Below the pieces are notes generated by a model. The model was not told where the DNA came from, did no database searches, and saw nothing but the letters and a program-made list of their open reading frames with translations. A stretch of 64,000 nucleotides of DNA from Luteolibacter arcticus (lineage in GTDB: Bacteria; Verrucomicrobiota; Verrucomicrobiia; Verrucomicrobiales; Akkermansiaceae): contig NZ_JAPDDT010000014.1 in assembly GCF_025950235.1 (NCBI RefSeq), positions 62,001 through 126,000 on the forward strand, written 5' to 3'. This document shows positions 29,889 through 39,300 of the stretch, in pieces; the first letter of the stretch is position 1; every line of letters starts with the position of its first letter. Position numbers and translations under genes: made by a program.

Positions 29889-31688
29889 ATGCCCACTTCC
29901 CTGACCCGCAATTTCTCGATCATCGCCCACATCGACCACGGGAAGACCACGCTTTCGGACCGGCTGATGGAGTTCACCAATACCGTCACCGAGCGCGAGT
30001 CCAGTGCCCAGCTCCTCGATGCGATGGATCTGGAGCGCGAAAAGGGGATCACCATCAAGTCCCACCCGGTGGCGATGGTGTACAAGGCGAAGGACGGCAA
30101 GACGTACAAGCTCAATCTTCTAGACACGCCGGGGCACGTCGATTTCTCGTACGAGGTGGCCCGCTCGCTGGCCGCCTGTGAGGGCGCGATCCTGATGATC
30201 GATGCTGCGCAAGGCGTGGAAGCCCAGACGGTGGCGAACCTGCACCTGGCCCTGCAGCAGAATCTCACGATCATCCCGGTCCTCAACAAGATCGACCTTC
30301 CCGCCGCTGACGTGCCGAAGTGCCGCAAGCAGCTTGAGGACATCCTCGCCATCCCGGCGGAGGACGCCATCCCAGCCTCCGCGAAGCAGGGCATCGGCAT
30401 CGAGGATATCCTGGAAGCGATCGTCAAACGCGTGCCTGCACCGACGGAAAATCCGGACAAGCTGCTGCGCGCCACCGTTTTCGACTCGATCTACGATACC
30501 TACCGCGGCGTGGTCTCCTACGTCCGGATCTTCTCCGGCACCGTGAAGAAAGGCCAGCGGGTGAAGCTCTTCGCGACCGGCAAGACCTACGAGGTCAAGG
30601 AAGTCGGCGTCTTCACCCCGAAGATGAATGCCCGCGAAAAGCTCGTGGCCGGCGATGTGGGCTACGTCATCGCGAACATGAAGTCCGCGGACGAGGCGAA
30701 GATCGGCGACACCCTCACCGACAATACCCATCCCTGCGCCGAGGCACTGCCCGGCTATAAGGAGATCCAGCCAATGGTCTTCTCCGGCATCTACCCGATC
30801 GATGCCTCCGACTACGAGTCGCTGAAGACCGCGATGGGCAAGCTGCAGATCAATGATGCGGCCTTCACTTACATGTCGGAAAGCTCGACCGCGCTTGGCT
30901 TCGGCTTCCGCTGCGGCTTCCTCGGCCTGCTCCACATGGAGATCATCCAGGAGCGCCTCCGCCGGGAGTTCAACATGGACGTGATCTCCACCTATCCGTC
31001 CGTCATTTACCAGGTCACGAAGACCAATGGCGACGAGGTCATCGTCGACAATCCGTCCTTCTTCCCCGATCAACAGACCATCGCCGAAGTCCGCGAGCCG
31101 CTGGTGAAAGTCTTCGTCATGATCCCCGGTGAATTCATCGGCGACATCATGTCGCTGGTCATGGAGAAGCGCGGCGAGGTCACCAATACGGAGACCATCG
31201 ATGACACCCGGGTGATGCTCACCTGCCTGCTGCCGCTTGCGGAGATCCTCGTCGATTTCAACGACCGCCTGAAGTCCTGCACTCGTGGCTATGGCTCGAT
31301 GGACTACGAACACGCCGGCTACCGCGCCGCGAACATGGTGAAGATGGAAATGATGATCGCCGGCGATCCGATCGAGGCCTTCGCCACCATCGTGCACCGT
31401 GAGAAAGCGGAAGGCTACGGCCGCTCCCTCGCCGCGCGCCTGAAGGAAGTCATCCCGAACCAGCTCTTCGTCGTCGCCATCCAGGCCTGCATCGGCGGCA
31501 AGATCATCGCTCGCGAAAGCATTTCCGCCATGCGCAAGGACGTGACCGCCAAGTGCTACGGCGGTGATATTTCCCGCAAGCGCAAGCTGCTGGAGAAGCA
31601 GAAGGAAGGTAAGAAGAAGATGAAGGCCATCGGCAAGGTGAACATCCCGCAGGATGCCTTCATCAAGGTGCTGAAGAGCGGGGATTGA
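29889..31688 (+). CDS. lepA: Elongation factor 4 (back-translocase)
   Basis: 599 residues. Translational GTPase with G1 AHIDHGKTTL, G3 DTPGHVDF, G4 NKID, and the LepA-specific C-terminal domain with KVNIPQDAFIKVLK. LepA back-translocates or remodels stalled ribosomes and assists biogenesis. It is divergent from the pseudokinase-recG operon, with 143 bp between them. Confidence 0.98.
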   Translation: MPTSLTRNFSIIAHIDHGKTTLSDRLMEFTNTVTERESSAQLLDAMDLEREKGITIKSHPVAMVYKAKDGKTYKLNLLDTPGHVDFSYEVARSLAACEGAILMIDAAQGVEAQTVANLHLALQQNLTIIPVLNKIDLPAADVPKCRKQLEDILAIPAEDAIPASAKQGIGIEDILEAIVKRVPAPTENPDKLLRATVFDSIYDTYRGVVSYVRIFSGTVKKGQRVKLFATGKTYEVKEVGVFTPKMNAREKLVAGDVGYVIANMKSADEAKIGDTLTDNTHPCAEALPGYKEIQPMVFSGIYPIDASDYESLKTAMGKLQINDAAFTYMSESSTALGFGFRCGFLGLLHMEIIQERLRREFNMDVISTYPSVIYQVTKTNGDEVIVDNPSFFPDQQTIAEVREPLVKVFVMIPGEFIGDIMSLVMEKRGEVTNTETIDDTRVMLTCLLPLAEILVDFNDRLKSCTRGYGSMDYEHAGYRAANMVKMEMMIAGDPIEAFATIVHREKAEGYGRSLAARLKEVIPNQLFVVAIQACIGGKIIARESISAMRKDVTAKCYGGDISRKRKLLEKQKEGKKKMKAIGKVNIPQDAFIKVLKSGD

Positions 31689-31704
31689 GGTCTTTCCACC
31701 GCTC

Positions 31705-32034
31705 ATGTATCTCGGACGTACCCATCGCCGTGATGTAAGGGTAACGACCCATAACAAGGGGATCTTCGCGCCGCTGCTCCACCTCACCTTGTGGATTGTG
31801 GAAAGCAGATGGGACCGTTGGTGGGAACGGATGCAGCGGCAAGTGGTGAAGGAGTGGCCCACGTTTGACCAGGATCAGGGTGTATCCTTGTTCTCCAAGG
31901 AGACCCAGGTGCAACTGGATTTGTCGAAAGCGAACACGCTTCGCTGGAGGGTGGTCCTATACTGGAATGGAGGCAGTCACGTCCAAGCCCGCTTTTTCGG
32001 TCCTCTTTTTCTCGGAATGGAATTTGTATTCTGA
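31705..32034 (+). CDS. Hypothetical protein, 109 aa
   Basis: Starts MYLGRTHRRDVRVTTHNKG. The second half has alternating beta-strand-like patterns (TLRWRVVLYWNGGSHVQARF) and a Trp/Arg-rich helix (VESRWDRWWERMQRQVVKEW), which looks protein-like and not random. It follows lepA by 16 bp but has no clear Shine-Dalgarno. A minus-strand alternative (31663-31914) is less convincing. Confidence 0.45.
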   Translation: MYLGRTHRRDVRVTTHNKGIFAPLLHLTLWIVESRWDRWWERMQRQVVKEWPTFDQDQGVSLFSKETQVQLDLSKANTLRWRVVLYWNGGSHVQARFFGPLFLGMEFVF

Positions 32035-32064
32035 CCGGGCCTTTGGTGTAGAAAGGGGTATCCC

Positions 32065-32772
32065 ATGCCTCGTGGAATCGTCATCTCGGATTTGCACCTT
32101 TTCTCGGTCCGTTCAGCCGGAGAGCAGCGGCTCGCGTCGATCCGCGATGACTTGGCGGCCGCTGATGTCATCGTGCTGAATGGCGACACCTTCGATTTCC
32201 GCTGGAGCCACTTTCGCGATGAGGAGAAGTTCGTGGAAGCGGCGCTCGATTGGCTCCGCCGATTCGCTGCAACTTACCCGCAAGCGACGATCCACTTCAT
32301 CTGCGGCAATCACGATTGCCTCGATGCGCTCACCGTATGCTTGGATGACCTGGCGCAACGATGCCCTTCCTTGAGCTGGCACGAGACGCACCTGCTGCTT
32401 GGCACTCATCTCTTCGTCCACGGCGATTGTGCTCACCGGAGAATGGATGCCGTCGGGCTCGGCCGCTATCGTGAGGTCTTCAAGCGCGAGAAGCCGCGTG
32501 CCGCGTGGCTGGCCCAGGGCTATCGCGTTGTCGACCGCATCGGGATCACTTGGCTGGCGCACCGGTCTCACTTCGGGGTGCAAGGAACGCTGGAACGCCT
32601 GACATGGCATCTTGACCGCGCCATTCCGGAGTGGAGAGCCACCACCCGCGACTGCTACTTCGGCCATACCCATCTGCCATTCCGCGGTCGTAGCCTCGAT
32701 GGCGTGCGGTTTCATAACACCGGTTGCGGAATCGCGGGAAGCCGCTTTGCACCTGTGATGTTTGAGATCTGA
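32065..32772 (+). CDS. Calcineurin-like metallophosphoesterase (LpxH-like)
   Basis: 235 residues with the complete metal-ligand set: ISDLHLF, NGDTFDF, CGNHD, LFVHGD and FGHTHLPF. The layout resembles UDP-2,3-diacylglucosamine hydrolase (LpxH/LpxI step of lipid A), with an inserted helical cap (YREVFKREKPRAAWLAQGYR). Substrate is uncertain; LpxH activity is one possibility for a Gram-negative cell. Confidence 0.85.
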   Translation: MPRGIVISDLHLFSVRSAGEQRLASIRDDLAAADVIVLNGDTFDFRWSHFRDEEKFVEAALDWLRRFAATYPQATIHFICGNHDCLDALTVCLDDLAQRCPSLSWHETHLLLGTHLFVHGDCAHRRMDAVGLGRYREVFKREKPRAAWLAQGYRVVDRIGITWLAHRSHFGVQGTLERLTWHLDRAIPEWRATTRDCYFGHTHLPFRGRSLDGVRFHNTGCGIAGSRFAPVMFEI

Positions 32773-32783
32773 AGTCAGCGACG

Positions 32784-33236
32784 TCAGATTTTCCCCAGCT
32801 CAGCCAAGTCGATCAGATCCTTGGGCCGTCCCGAGGCGGCCTTGTTCCGGAGCAGGTCTTGCTTGCCGATGACTTTCAGGGTGCGTCCCTGATGCTCCAA
32901 TTCAACTCGGTTCCGGTAGCACTCATCGAACCGGACGCCATCGATTCCGGTGAGCACTTGGATTTTCCGAGGCTCTCTTCCGATCTCAACGACGAAGTCT
33001 TCCTCAAGGAAATCCTCCTGAGTAAGTCCGATCTCGCCGAAGCCGAAGCGCTGGAAAACCCGGATCAACTTGTCCGCGTTCCCGGCACCTACGGCCACGA
33101 AGAAATCAATGTCGCCCGTGTAGCGAGGAAACCCGTGGATGCTCACGGCATACCCTCCGACGATCAGGTATTCAACGGACTCCTCTCCGAGCAATCCGAT
33201 GAATTCGAGAAAATCCCGGTTCAGGTGATCCATCAT
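32784..33236 (-). CDS. Nucleotidyltransferase-fold protein
   Basis: 150 residues. The N-terminal half shows the minimal nucleotidyltransferase signature VGGYAVSIHGFPRYTGDIDF, with GG and D-x-D (Asp-Ile-Asp). The C-terminal end (VIGKQDLLRNKAASGRPKDL) matches the AbiEii/DUF6036-like group. Related proteins act in toxin-antitoxin pairs as tRNA or protein nucleotidyltransferases. No HEPN or AbiEi partner is adjacent, so it looks solitary. Confidence 0.8.
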   Translation of the reverse strand: MMDHLNRDFLEFIGLLGEESVEYLIVGGYAVSIHGFPRYTGDIDFFVAVGAGNADKLIRVFQRFGFGEIGLTQEDFLEEDFVVEIGREPRKIQVLTGIDGVRFDECYRNRVELEHQGRTLKVIGKQDLLRNKAASGRPKDLIDLAELGKI

Positions 33237-33460
33237 TCTGGCTGGTTCCGCAAATCACCGCCATGGCTACGAGGCGTTCCTCGTGGCTGCGGTTTTTCCA
33301 AGGGTTCTCGCGATCCCGGAAGTCCCGAAGTGTCCGTTTGGTGACCGTTTTATCCACTATGTTCTTAAGTGAACCTAGCAGCACCGCGCACCATAGGGCC
33401 AGTGCAAATCGTTCAGGGCTGGGCTCGTCGCAGAGACCTACCTCCCGGCGGTCAAGGGAT

Positions 33461-34084
33461 TCAGTACGAGGTGGTCTTGGATTTGAAGGCATCGACCTTC
33501 CTCCGGCATTCCGGGCATTGCCAGACGTCCCAGCGGATCATGCCTCCGGAGCAGCAGCTCGGGAAGTCGTAGCCGTGATTGTAGTAGACCCCGAGGTCGC
33601 GCTGTTCTTTTGAGGATTGGAGGATCCAATCCGCTTGGTCGGCAGGACCGAATTCCATCCGGCGGCCGTGCACGTCACAGACCGAGGCGTCGATCACCGA
33701 TGCTCCGCCGTCCTCCACTTTTGAGAGCATCGCGTGGTGATAGTCGGTATAGCCCCCGGTCTGATGAGTGATGTAGAGGCGAAAGCGATAGGTCTTCCCC
33801 AGGTCGAGCTTGCGCTCCAATTCCTCGTCCGCAATCGGGCTGTTAATGTAGTAAGGCTCTCCGTTGGGCTTGTTGAAATTCTCGATCCTTAGCCACGGGT
33901 AGAAGTCGCTTTTGCTGATGATCGGGCGTCCGGTCACCAGCACTTCCTTCACCTTGTAGTGGGATCCCTTTGAAGAGACGTTCAAGACCACGACGTTTCG
34001 GGCACAACTGCCGAGGATCGCCGGCAAAACCGCAACGAGAAGGAGGGCGCGCATCAGGCGGTTGTTAGGGAAGGGGAGAGTCAT
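33461..34084 (-). CDS. Hypothetical lipoprotein with C-terminal Cys motif
   Basis: 207 residues. Signal with lipobox LGSC (Cys27 from ATG 34084; a start at 34054 would give Cys17). A beta-rich body (SKSDFYPWLRIENFNKPNGE, KTYRFRLYITHQTGG) ends with CCSGGMIRWDVWQCPECRR, two Cys pairs that could bind zinc or form disulphides. No family recognised. Confidence 0.75.
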   Translation of the reverse strand: MTLPFPNNRLMRALLLVAVLPAILGSCARNVVVLNVSSKGSHYKVKEVLVTGRPIISKSDFYPWLRIENFNKPNGEPYYINSPIADEELERKLDLGKTYRFRLYITHQTGGYTDYHHAMLSKVEDGGASVIDASVCDVHGRRMEFGPADQADWILQSSKEQRDLGVYYNHGYDFPSCCSGGMIRWDVWQCPECRRKVDAFKSKTTSY

Positions 34085-34302
34085 TTCAGTCGCGGAAGCC
34101 GGGACATTCCGTCCGTTGTTGGAGAGGAGCCAATGCCATTTCGTCCGGGATGGGAAACATCATCGTCTCGTCCTCTTGCCCGGACGACCGGGGGAAATCG
34201 CCTTGCCGTCGGCGGGCAGACGTGGCATCTCTTCGTCGTGTTCTTTCGATATTCGCTTTCCCGATCTCGATCCCGCCTCAGTTGAGGCGCGTTGATCCTT
34301 TT

Positions 34303-34386
34303 GGAAAGTGAAGCGGCGAGGTTGCCGCAACCGTTTGCTAAACGGATTGTCCCGCAAGGGATGGGGTTCACGTCCTCCGCTTTCCG
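34303..34386 (+). tRNA. tRNA-Ser (GCT)
   Basis: Acceptor GGAAAGT pairs with GCTTTCC; discriminator G73 fits Ser. Anticodon loop TTGCTAA reads GCT. The long variable arm TCCC-GCAA-GGGA is class II. CCA is not encoded (CCT follows). The T-loop reads TTCACGT, with C at the usually invariant A58, so it may be divergent or partly degraded. Confidence 0.75.
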
Positions 34387-34392
34387 CCTTCT

Positions 34393-34478
34393 GGAAGGTG
34401 CCGCTGAATGGCCGGCGACCGGTCTTGAAAACCGGGGTAAGTGAAAGCTTAGGGGTTCGATTCCTCCACCTTCCGCCA
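34393..34478 (+). tRNA. tRNA-Ser (TGA)
   Basis: Acceptor GGAAGGT pairs with ACCTTCC; G73 and an encoded CCA follow. Anticodon stem CCGGT/ACCGG frames CTTGAAA, anticodon TGA. T-loop TTCGATT is normal. It begins 6 bp after the Ser (GCT) gene. Confidence 0.93.
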
Positions 34479-34491
34479 ATTTCTTTTTCAT

Positions 34492-34574
34492 GAGCGTCTG
34501 ACCGAGTGGTCGAAGGTGGCGGACTGTAACCCCGCCGGCGAAAGCCCGCACAGGTTCGAATCCTGTGGCGCTCA
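34492..34574 (+). tRNA. tRNA-Tyr (GTA)
   Basis: Acceptor GAGCGTC pairs with GGCGCTC (two G-U pairs), discriminator A. Anticodon loop CTGTAAC reads GTA, and a long variable arm is present, as in bacterial tRNA-Tyr. T-arm ACAGGTTCGAATCCTGT is standard. CCA is not encoded. It lies 13 bp after tRNA-Ser (TGA), so the three probably form one transcript. Confidence 0.9.
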
Positions 34575-34694
34575 CTCTCTCGAACAACGCCTTGCACTTC
34601 AGTTCCGGGAATCTGCCCGTGCCGTGAAAAAGTCCGGGCGTTGTCCGGAAAGGGCGCCCTTGTTCGTTGGTTGGGAGAACACCTTCTCCAAGAC

Positions 34695-35186
34695 ATGAAA
34701 GCCAAGATCAGCCCATTCCTCTGGTTCGACCATCAGGCCGAAGAAGCCGCCAATTTCTACTGCAGCATCTTCCCCAACTCGAAGATTCTCGAGATCTCGC
34801 GCTACAGCGAGGCCGGGCAGGAGAACCATCGCCGCCCGCCGGGGTCGGTGATGGTGGTTTCCTTCGAGCTCGATGGCCAGAAATTCTCTGCGCTGAACGG
34901 CGGGCCGATCTTCCACTTCAGTTGCGCGGTGTCGTTTGTCGTCGACTGCGAGACGCAGGAGGAGATCGACTACTACTGGGAAAAGCTCGGCGCGGGCGGG
35001 GCTCCCGAGGCGCAGCAATGCGGCTGGCTGGCGGATCGCTTTGGGCTATCGTGGCAGATCGTGCCGGCCTTCATGGACAAGCTGTTCACCGACGCGGAGA
35101 GCCCGGGAGCCAAGCGAGCCATTACCGCGATGATGAGGATGAAGAAGCTCGATATCGCGGCGCTCCAAGCCGCCTACGATGGCTGA
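34695..35186 (+). CDS. VOC-superfamily protein (PhnB-like)
   Basis: 163 residues from ATG 34695 (MKAKISPFLWFDHQAEEAAN). Signature ISPFLWFDHQAEEAANFYCS, SVMVVSFELDGQKFSALNGG and the C-terminal WQIVPAFMDKLF match the 3-demethylubiquinone-9 3-methyltransferase/PhnB group of vicinal oxygen chelate proteins. Actual activity is not known for this group; many are glyoxalase-like. The nearest upstream genes are the tRNAs. Confidence 0.88.
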   Translation: MKAKISPFLWFDHQAEEAANFYCSIFPNSKILEISRYSEAGQENHRRPPGSVMVVSFELDGQKFSALNGGPIFHFSCAVSFVVDCETQEEIDYYWEKLGAGGAPEAQQCGWLADRFGLSWQIVPAFMDKLFTDAESPGAKRAITAMMRMKKLDIAALQAAYDG

Positions 35187-35189
35187 GGC

Positions 35190-35699
35190 TCACTTCTCGA
35201 TTTCCTTCAACACGTCGGCCGCCTGCTGCTCGGTCGAGGCCTCGAGGTCGCGCCAGGCGAGCTTGCCGTCCTTGAAGAGGAAAGCCTGCCGCTTCGTGAA
35301 GCCCAAGCTGTGCGGCACGCCGAAGGCATCGGCGACCTTGGCCTCCTTGTCGGCGAGGAGCGGGAAGGGGAGCTTGTACTTCTCCTGAAAAGCCTTCTGG
35401 GCCGCCACGTCGTCCATGCTCACGCCGAAGACTTTCACCTTCTTCTCGGTGAGTGTGGCGTAGGAGTCCCGCAGTGAGCAGGCCTGCTTGGTGCAGCCCG
35501 GGGTATCGGCCTTCGGGTAGAAATAGACGAGCGTCCAGCCCCCGGCGCCGGCTTCGGCGAGTTTCACCTCCTGGCCGTCCTGATTCTTCGCCGTGACGGC
35601 TGGCAGCGCCGCTCCGACCTCGATTGGCTCGGCCGCGGCGGCGGCGATGGCGAGCCCGATGGGGGCGACGGCGGCGGCGAGAATTTGGAGCGGCTTCAT
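35190..35699 (-). CDS. Periplasmic peroxiredoxin (Bcp/PrxQ type)
   Basis: 169 residues. A signal peptide of about 23 residues (LAIAAAAAEP) implies export, unlike cytosolic Bcp. Peroxidatic Cys lies in YPKADTPGCTKQACSLRD, with a second Cys five residues on, the PrxQ pattern. FGVSMDDVAAQKAF and HSLGFTKRQAFLF are typical. It reduces peroxides and would need a periplasmic thiol donor. It converges on the VOC gene, with stops 3 bp apart. Confidence 0.92.
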   Translation of the reverse strand: MKPLQILAAAVAPIGLAIAAAAAEPIEVGAALPAVTAKNQDGQEVKLAEAGAGGWTLVYFYPKADTPGCTKQACSLRDSYATLTEKKVKVFGVSMDDVAAQKAFQEKYKLPFPLLADKEAKVADAFGVPHSLGFTKRQAFLFKDGKLAWRDLEASTEQQAADVLKEIEK

Positions 35700-35814
35700 G
35701 GAGGCGGTAGGTTGCCACGGGAACGCCGGGCCGCAAGAGGACGATTTTTCAATGGACAGTAACGCCGGGCGACGCTAGAGCCTCCGCCCGCCCGCGAGGG
35801 CAGCACTTGGTAAC

Positions 35815-35889
<75 letters not shown>

Positions 35890-36325
35890 AGGTGACCCGA
35901 TCTGGAAGTTTAGTTTTCTTCCAGAGGAGGCGCAGCGATTGGAAACTTCCCGATCCTGCTTTGAAGATCGGACCCCGGATTGAGTGGACTTTCGTGTCTC
36001 CAAGGGATACCGTGACATAGTGCTCGGAAAATGGGGGCCCTGTGGGGCCGTTTGGGGCAATGGAACTGCACCCTTGGATTCCCTCGTGGAATCGTCGGTG
36101 GGCTCCTGACACCAGAGATCCGGCCCGCAAAAAACAGGAGCCGGGAATGTTTTCGTCGCGGGTATCCGCATTCAAGGGTGATCCTTGGCGAAACGTCGGC
36201 CGACAAGATGCGGTCGATGTTCGGTGGCGGCGCGAATCCGATGGTCCCGCTCCTCGGCAAAAAGCCCGCCTCGTCCGGATGCTTGCGCCTAGACAGCTTT
36301 TGTCAGTCCTGCCTATCAAACCATC
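35890..36325. other. 436-bp intergenic region after the tRNA
   Basis: No convincing gene. Frames here are shadows; one minus-strand frame ends in the antisense of the tRNA. Base composition is lower in GC than neighbours. A tRNA 3' end is a usual integration site, but no direct repeat of it is visible here. Confidence 0.45.
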
Positions 36326-39300
36326 GTGAAACGCCGAGTCTCCCTTCTTCTCCCGACCTTCTTTTTGTTGGGGCTGCTGATTTGGCTGATAAGACCTGAA
36401 ATTGGGGAGCGGGATGGTGTGATTCCATCATCCTCCGCAGGCAGCGGAGTAGGGGAATCCCGGGCCTTGGAAGGGTTCGCGGAATGGCGGGCCAAGTTCC
36501 GCACCCGCGAGCCCGAGCGGGGCGAAATGGAGACCGGTCTCCGGATCGCCCTGGCGCGCAAGGAGCAAATGTTGGAGTGGATGGCCAAGGATCCCGCCCG
36601 CGCCTTGAAAGATGCCATCTCCCGCAGCGACTACGAGGAATTGCCGGAGGCGCTCAAGCCGCATTTCGAGAGGTCCTTCAATGAAGTGGCAAGCTTGCGG
36701 GTGATGCCGGTTTGTATTCCCGGCTTGGCGAGGGAGCCAGTGTGGACGTTGGTTTCCGGGAGCCAAACCTTCCGGGCAAACGTGGTGGGTCGCCGCAAGG
36801 GCCAAAGTAGCAAGGAAGACACCCCGTTGGCTGGCATCGTGCTGGGAGACCACGCGGTGCTGCGCGAGCATGCTTTTGAGAAGCTGGGCTCTGACGACCT
36901 CAAGGTTTTAGGGAGGCGGCCCTCCGGTCAGGCAGACCCGGGCCGTGATTACTCCAGTGGCTTGAGGTTGGGCTCCGGCCAGGTGACGGCGCTAGCCGGG
37001 GGAAAGCTCTATCACTTCGCCAGCGAAGCATCTCTCGATGCGTTTAACGCGAGGCTTTCGGCTCTCGACGACAGGCCCGGTCCCCATGCCGGCTCCCGGG
37101 TGGTCTTGGCGTCGCCCGGCGACTCCGGCTCAGGTGATGGCGGCTTTCCGTGGAACGAGGTCGAAGACGAGGTGGACCGGCTTGCCAGCGCGTGGACGGA
37201 AACACCGAAGAAGGTGTTCCTCATCCGTGTGGATTTCCCGAATCTGACCGGGCAATCCGCCAGCGAGGCCCAACTGGAGGGCATTCTCAACGGTGCGGTT
37301 ACGACAAGTATCGCGCAGATGTCCTACGGCAAGACGCGCATCATCGGAGAGGCGAGCACGATGATAGTCCGCTTGCCCGAGACTTACGACTACTACAGTG
37401 CCGGAGAGAAAAACGAGGAACTGCACCAAGATGCCAGCGATGCCTACGAGGCGATCGCCGGGATCGGATCACTGGGTGCCTACGACATTGTAGGAGTGCA
37501 CTTCAACAGTATCGCGATGACTTCGGGGGGCGCGCTTTACGCCGGGCTCGCCACGCTGGGGGGGACGAAGATGTGGATTCAAGCGACGATCAGTTTCTCC
37601 ACCTTCGTCCACGAGCTCGGCCACAACTACGGGATCCATCACGCGAGCTTCTGGAAGACGACCAATGGGACCGTGCTCGGTCCGCCCGCCACCCAGGAGG
37701 AATACGGAGATCCCTTTGACGTGATGGGCAGTGGCACGGATGTGTCGATCCATCATTTCAGTGCGAGTGGCAAAGGCCGTTTGAATTGGCTAACGTCCTC
37801 CCAGATTGCGAGCGTGAGTTCCGCCGGGAGTTCCGGAATACGGAGAATCCATCGTTTCGATGACGCCGGCACCACCGGCGCCACCCAGGCGGTAAGGGTT
37901 TCGATCCCGGGAAGTCCGGATAACTATTGGATCGGCTACCGGGCGGGGGTTCCCCTTAATCAGTCCCTTGGAAACGGCGCCTTCTTCACCTTGGAGAAGA
38001 CGGGCGTGCCCCAGACTTTGCTGCTCGATCTCACTCCCGGTTCCGCCTCCGGGAAGATGGATTGCGCGCTGCCGTTGGGTAAGACCTATTCCGATCCAAA
38101 TGGAGTCCACATCACGCCGGTGGCGAAAGGTGGCAGCGGTGGGGACGCCTGGCTGGATGTGAATGTGCAGGTCGGGTCCTTCGCCGGGAACCAGCCACCG
38201 GTCTTGAGCTTGAATGCACCGGCGACCGCAGTTCCCCGCCAGACGATCCCGCTGTCCGTGACGGCGAACGACCCCGATGGCGATCCCCTGATCTATCAAT
38301 GGGACTTCGGGGACGGCACTGCCGCCGTCATTCACGGGACAGCGAGCGTCGATCACATGTGGGCTTTGGGCGGGACTTACACCGTGAAGGTGACGGCGAA
38401 CGACATGAAGGGCAGCAGCGCGACGACCCAAGCTACGGTCACGATGGCCGACCCGCTCGCGAGCTGGACAGGGGCTTCCACCCCCATCGTCTATGAGGCT
38501 GTGCACTATCTCGGCGGACGTTTCGTCGGCATGAGTTCGGCTGGCTTCCACTTCTCTGCCGATGGGGTGAATTGGGAGCACATCGTCAGGAGCGGCAATA
38601 ACATGTCGTACCAAGCAGGCCCCATGGCCTACGACGGCGATGTTTTCGTGGCCTCGTCAGGCGCGACTTTCTTCCGCTCGCGGGATGGAAGAACTTGGGA
38701 GGCTGCGGTCTCGACTCCCCCGGCGGCCGCCATGAGGGCCGTGAAAAGCACCCCGGGTAAATTCGTGGGAGTCGGGGACGGCTTCAGCCTCATTTCCTCC
38801 GACCAAGGGAAAACCTGGCAGTCGTATCCCATTGGAACCGGCTTGGAATTGAGAGGCCTCGCCTTTGGGCGCGGCATGTTTGTCACGGTCGGCCGCGCCG
38901 GTGATTTGTCCACGGGGAGTCCTGCTGTGTACACGTCCCCGGATGGGATCAACTGGACGGCCTGTTCAGTTCCAGTCGTCCAGTCCTCCACCGGGAAGTT
39001 CCTCGGAGTGGAATTCGTGGACGGGGTGTTCTACGCGTTCGGTGAGCAAACCGGAATCTTGCGCTCCACCGATGGCGTGTCCTGGACTGTGGCGCTGGAT
39101 CGGAGCGCGTCGATTTGGAGTGATGGCTCACTCTTGGCGATCCGCAGCCTCACTGCAGGCCCTGGTTTCCTGCTCGCTGCAGCAAGTAATGGGTTAAGGC
39201 ACATCTGGTTGTCTTCCTTGGATGGCCATACTTGGGTGCGTGGTCCCGCCCCCACCTACGCCCCGAACTCGCTCTATGCGGACGGGAGGCTTGTTTCAGG

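Noticed and set aside
30120-31862. 580-codon minus-strand ORF opposite lepA
   Set aside because: Antisense of the conserved LepA core.
33172-33492. 106-codon minus-strand ORF between the nucleotidyltransferase and lipoprotein genes
   Set aside because: Overlaps both neighbours, lacks a start signal and has a random-looking sequence.
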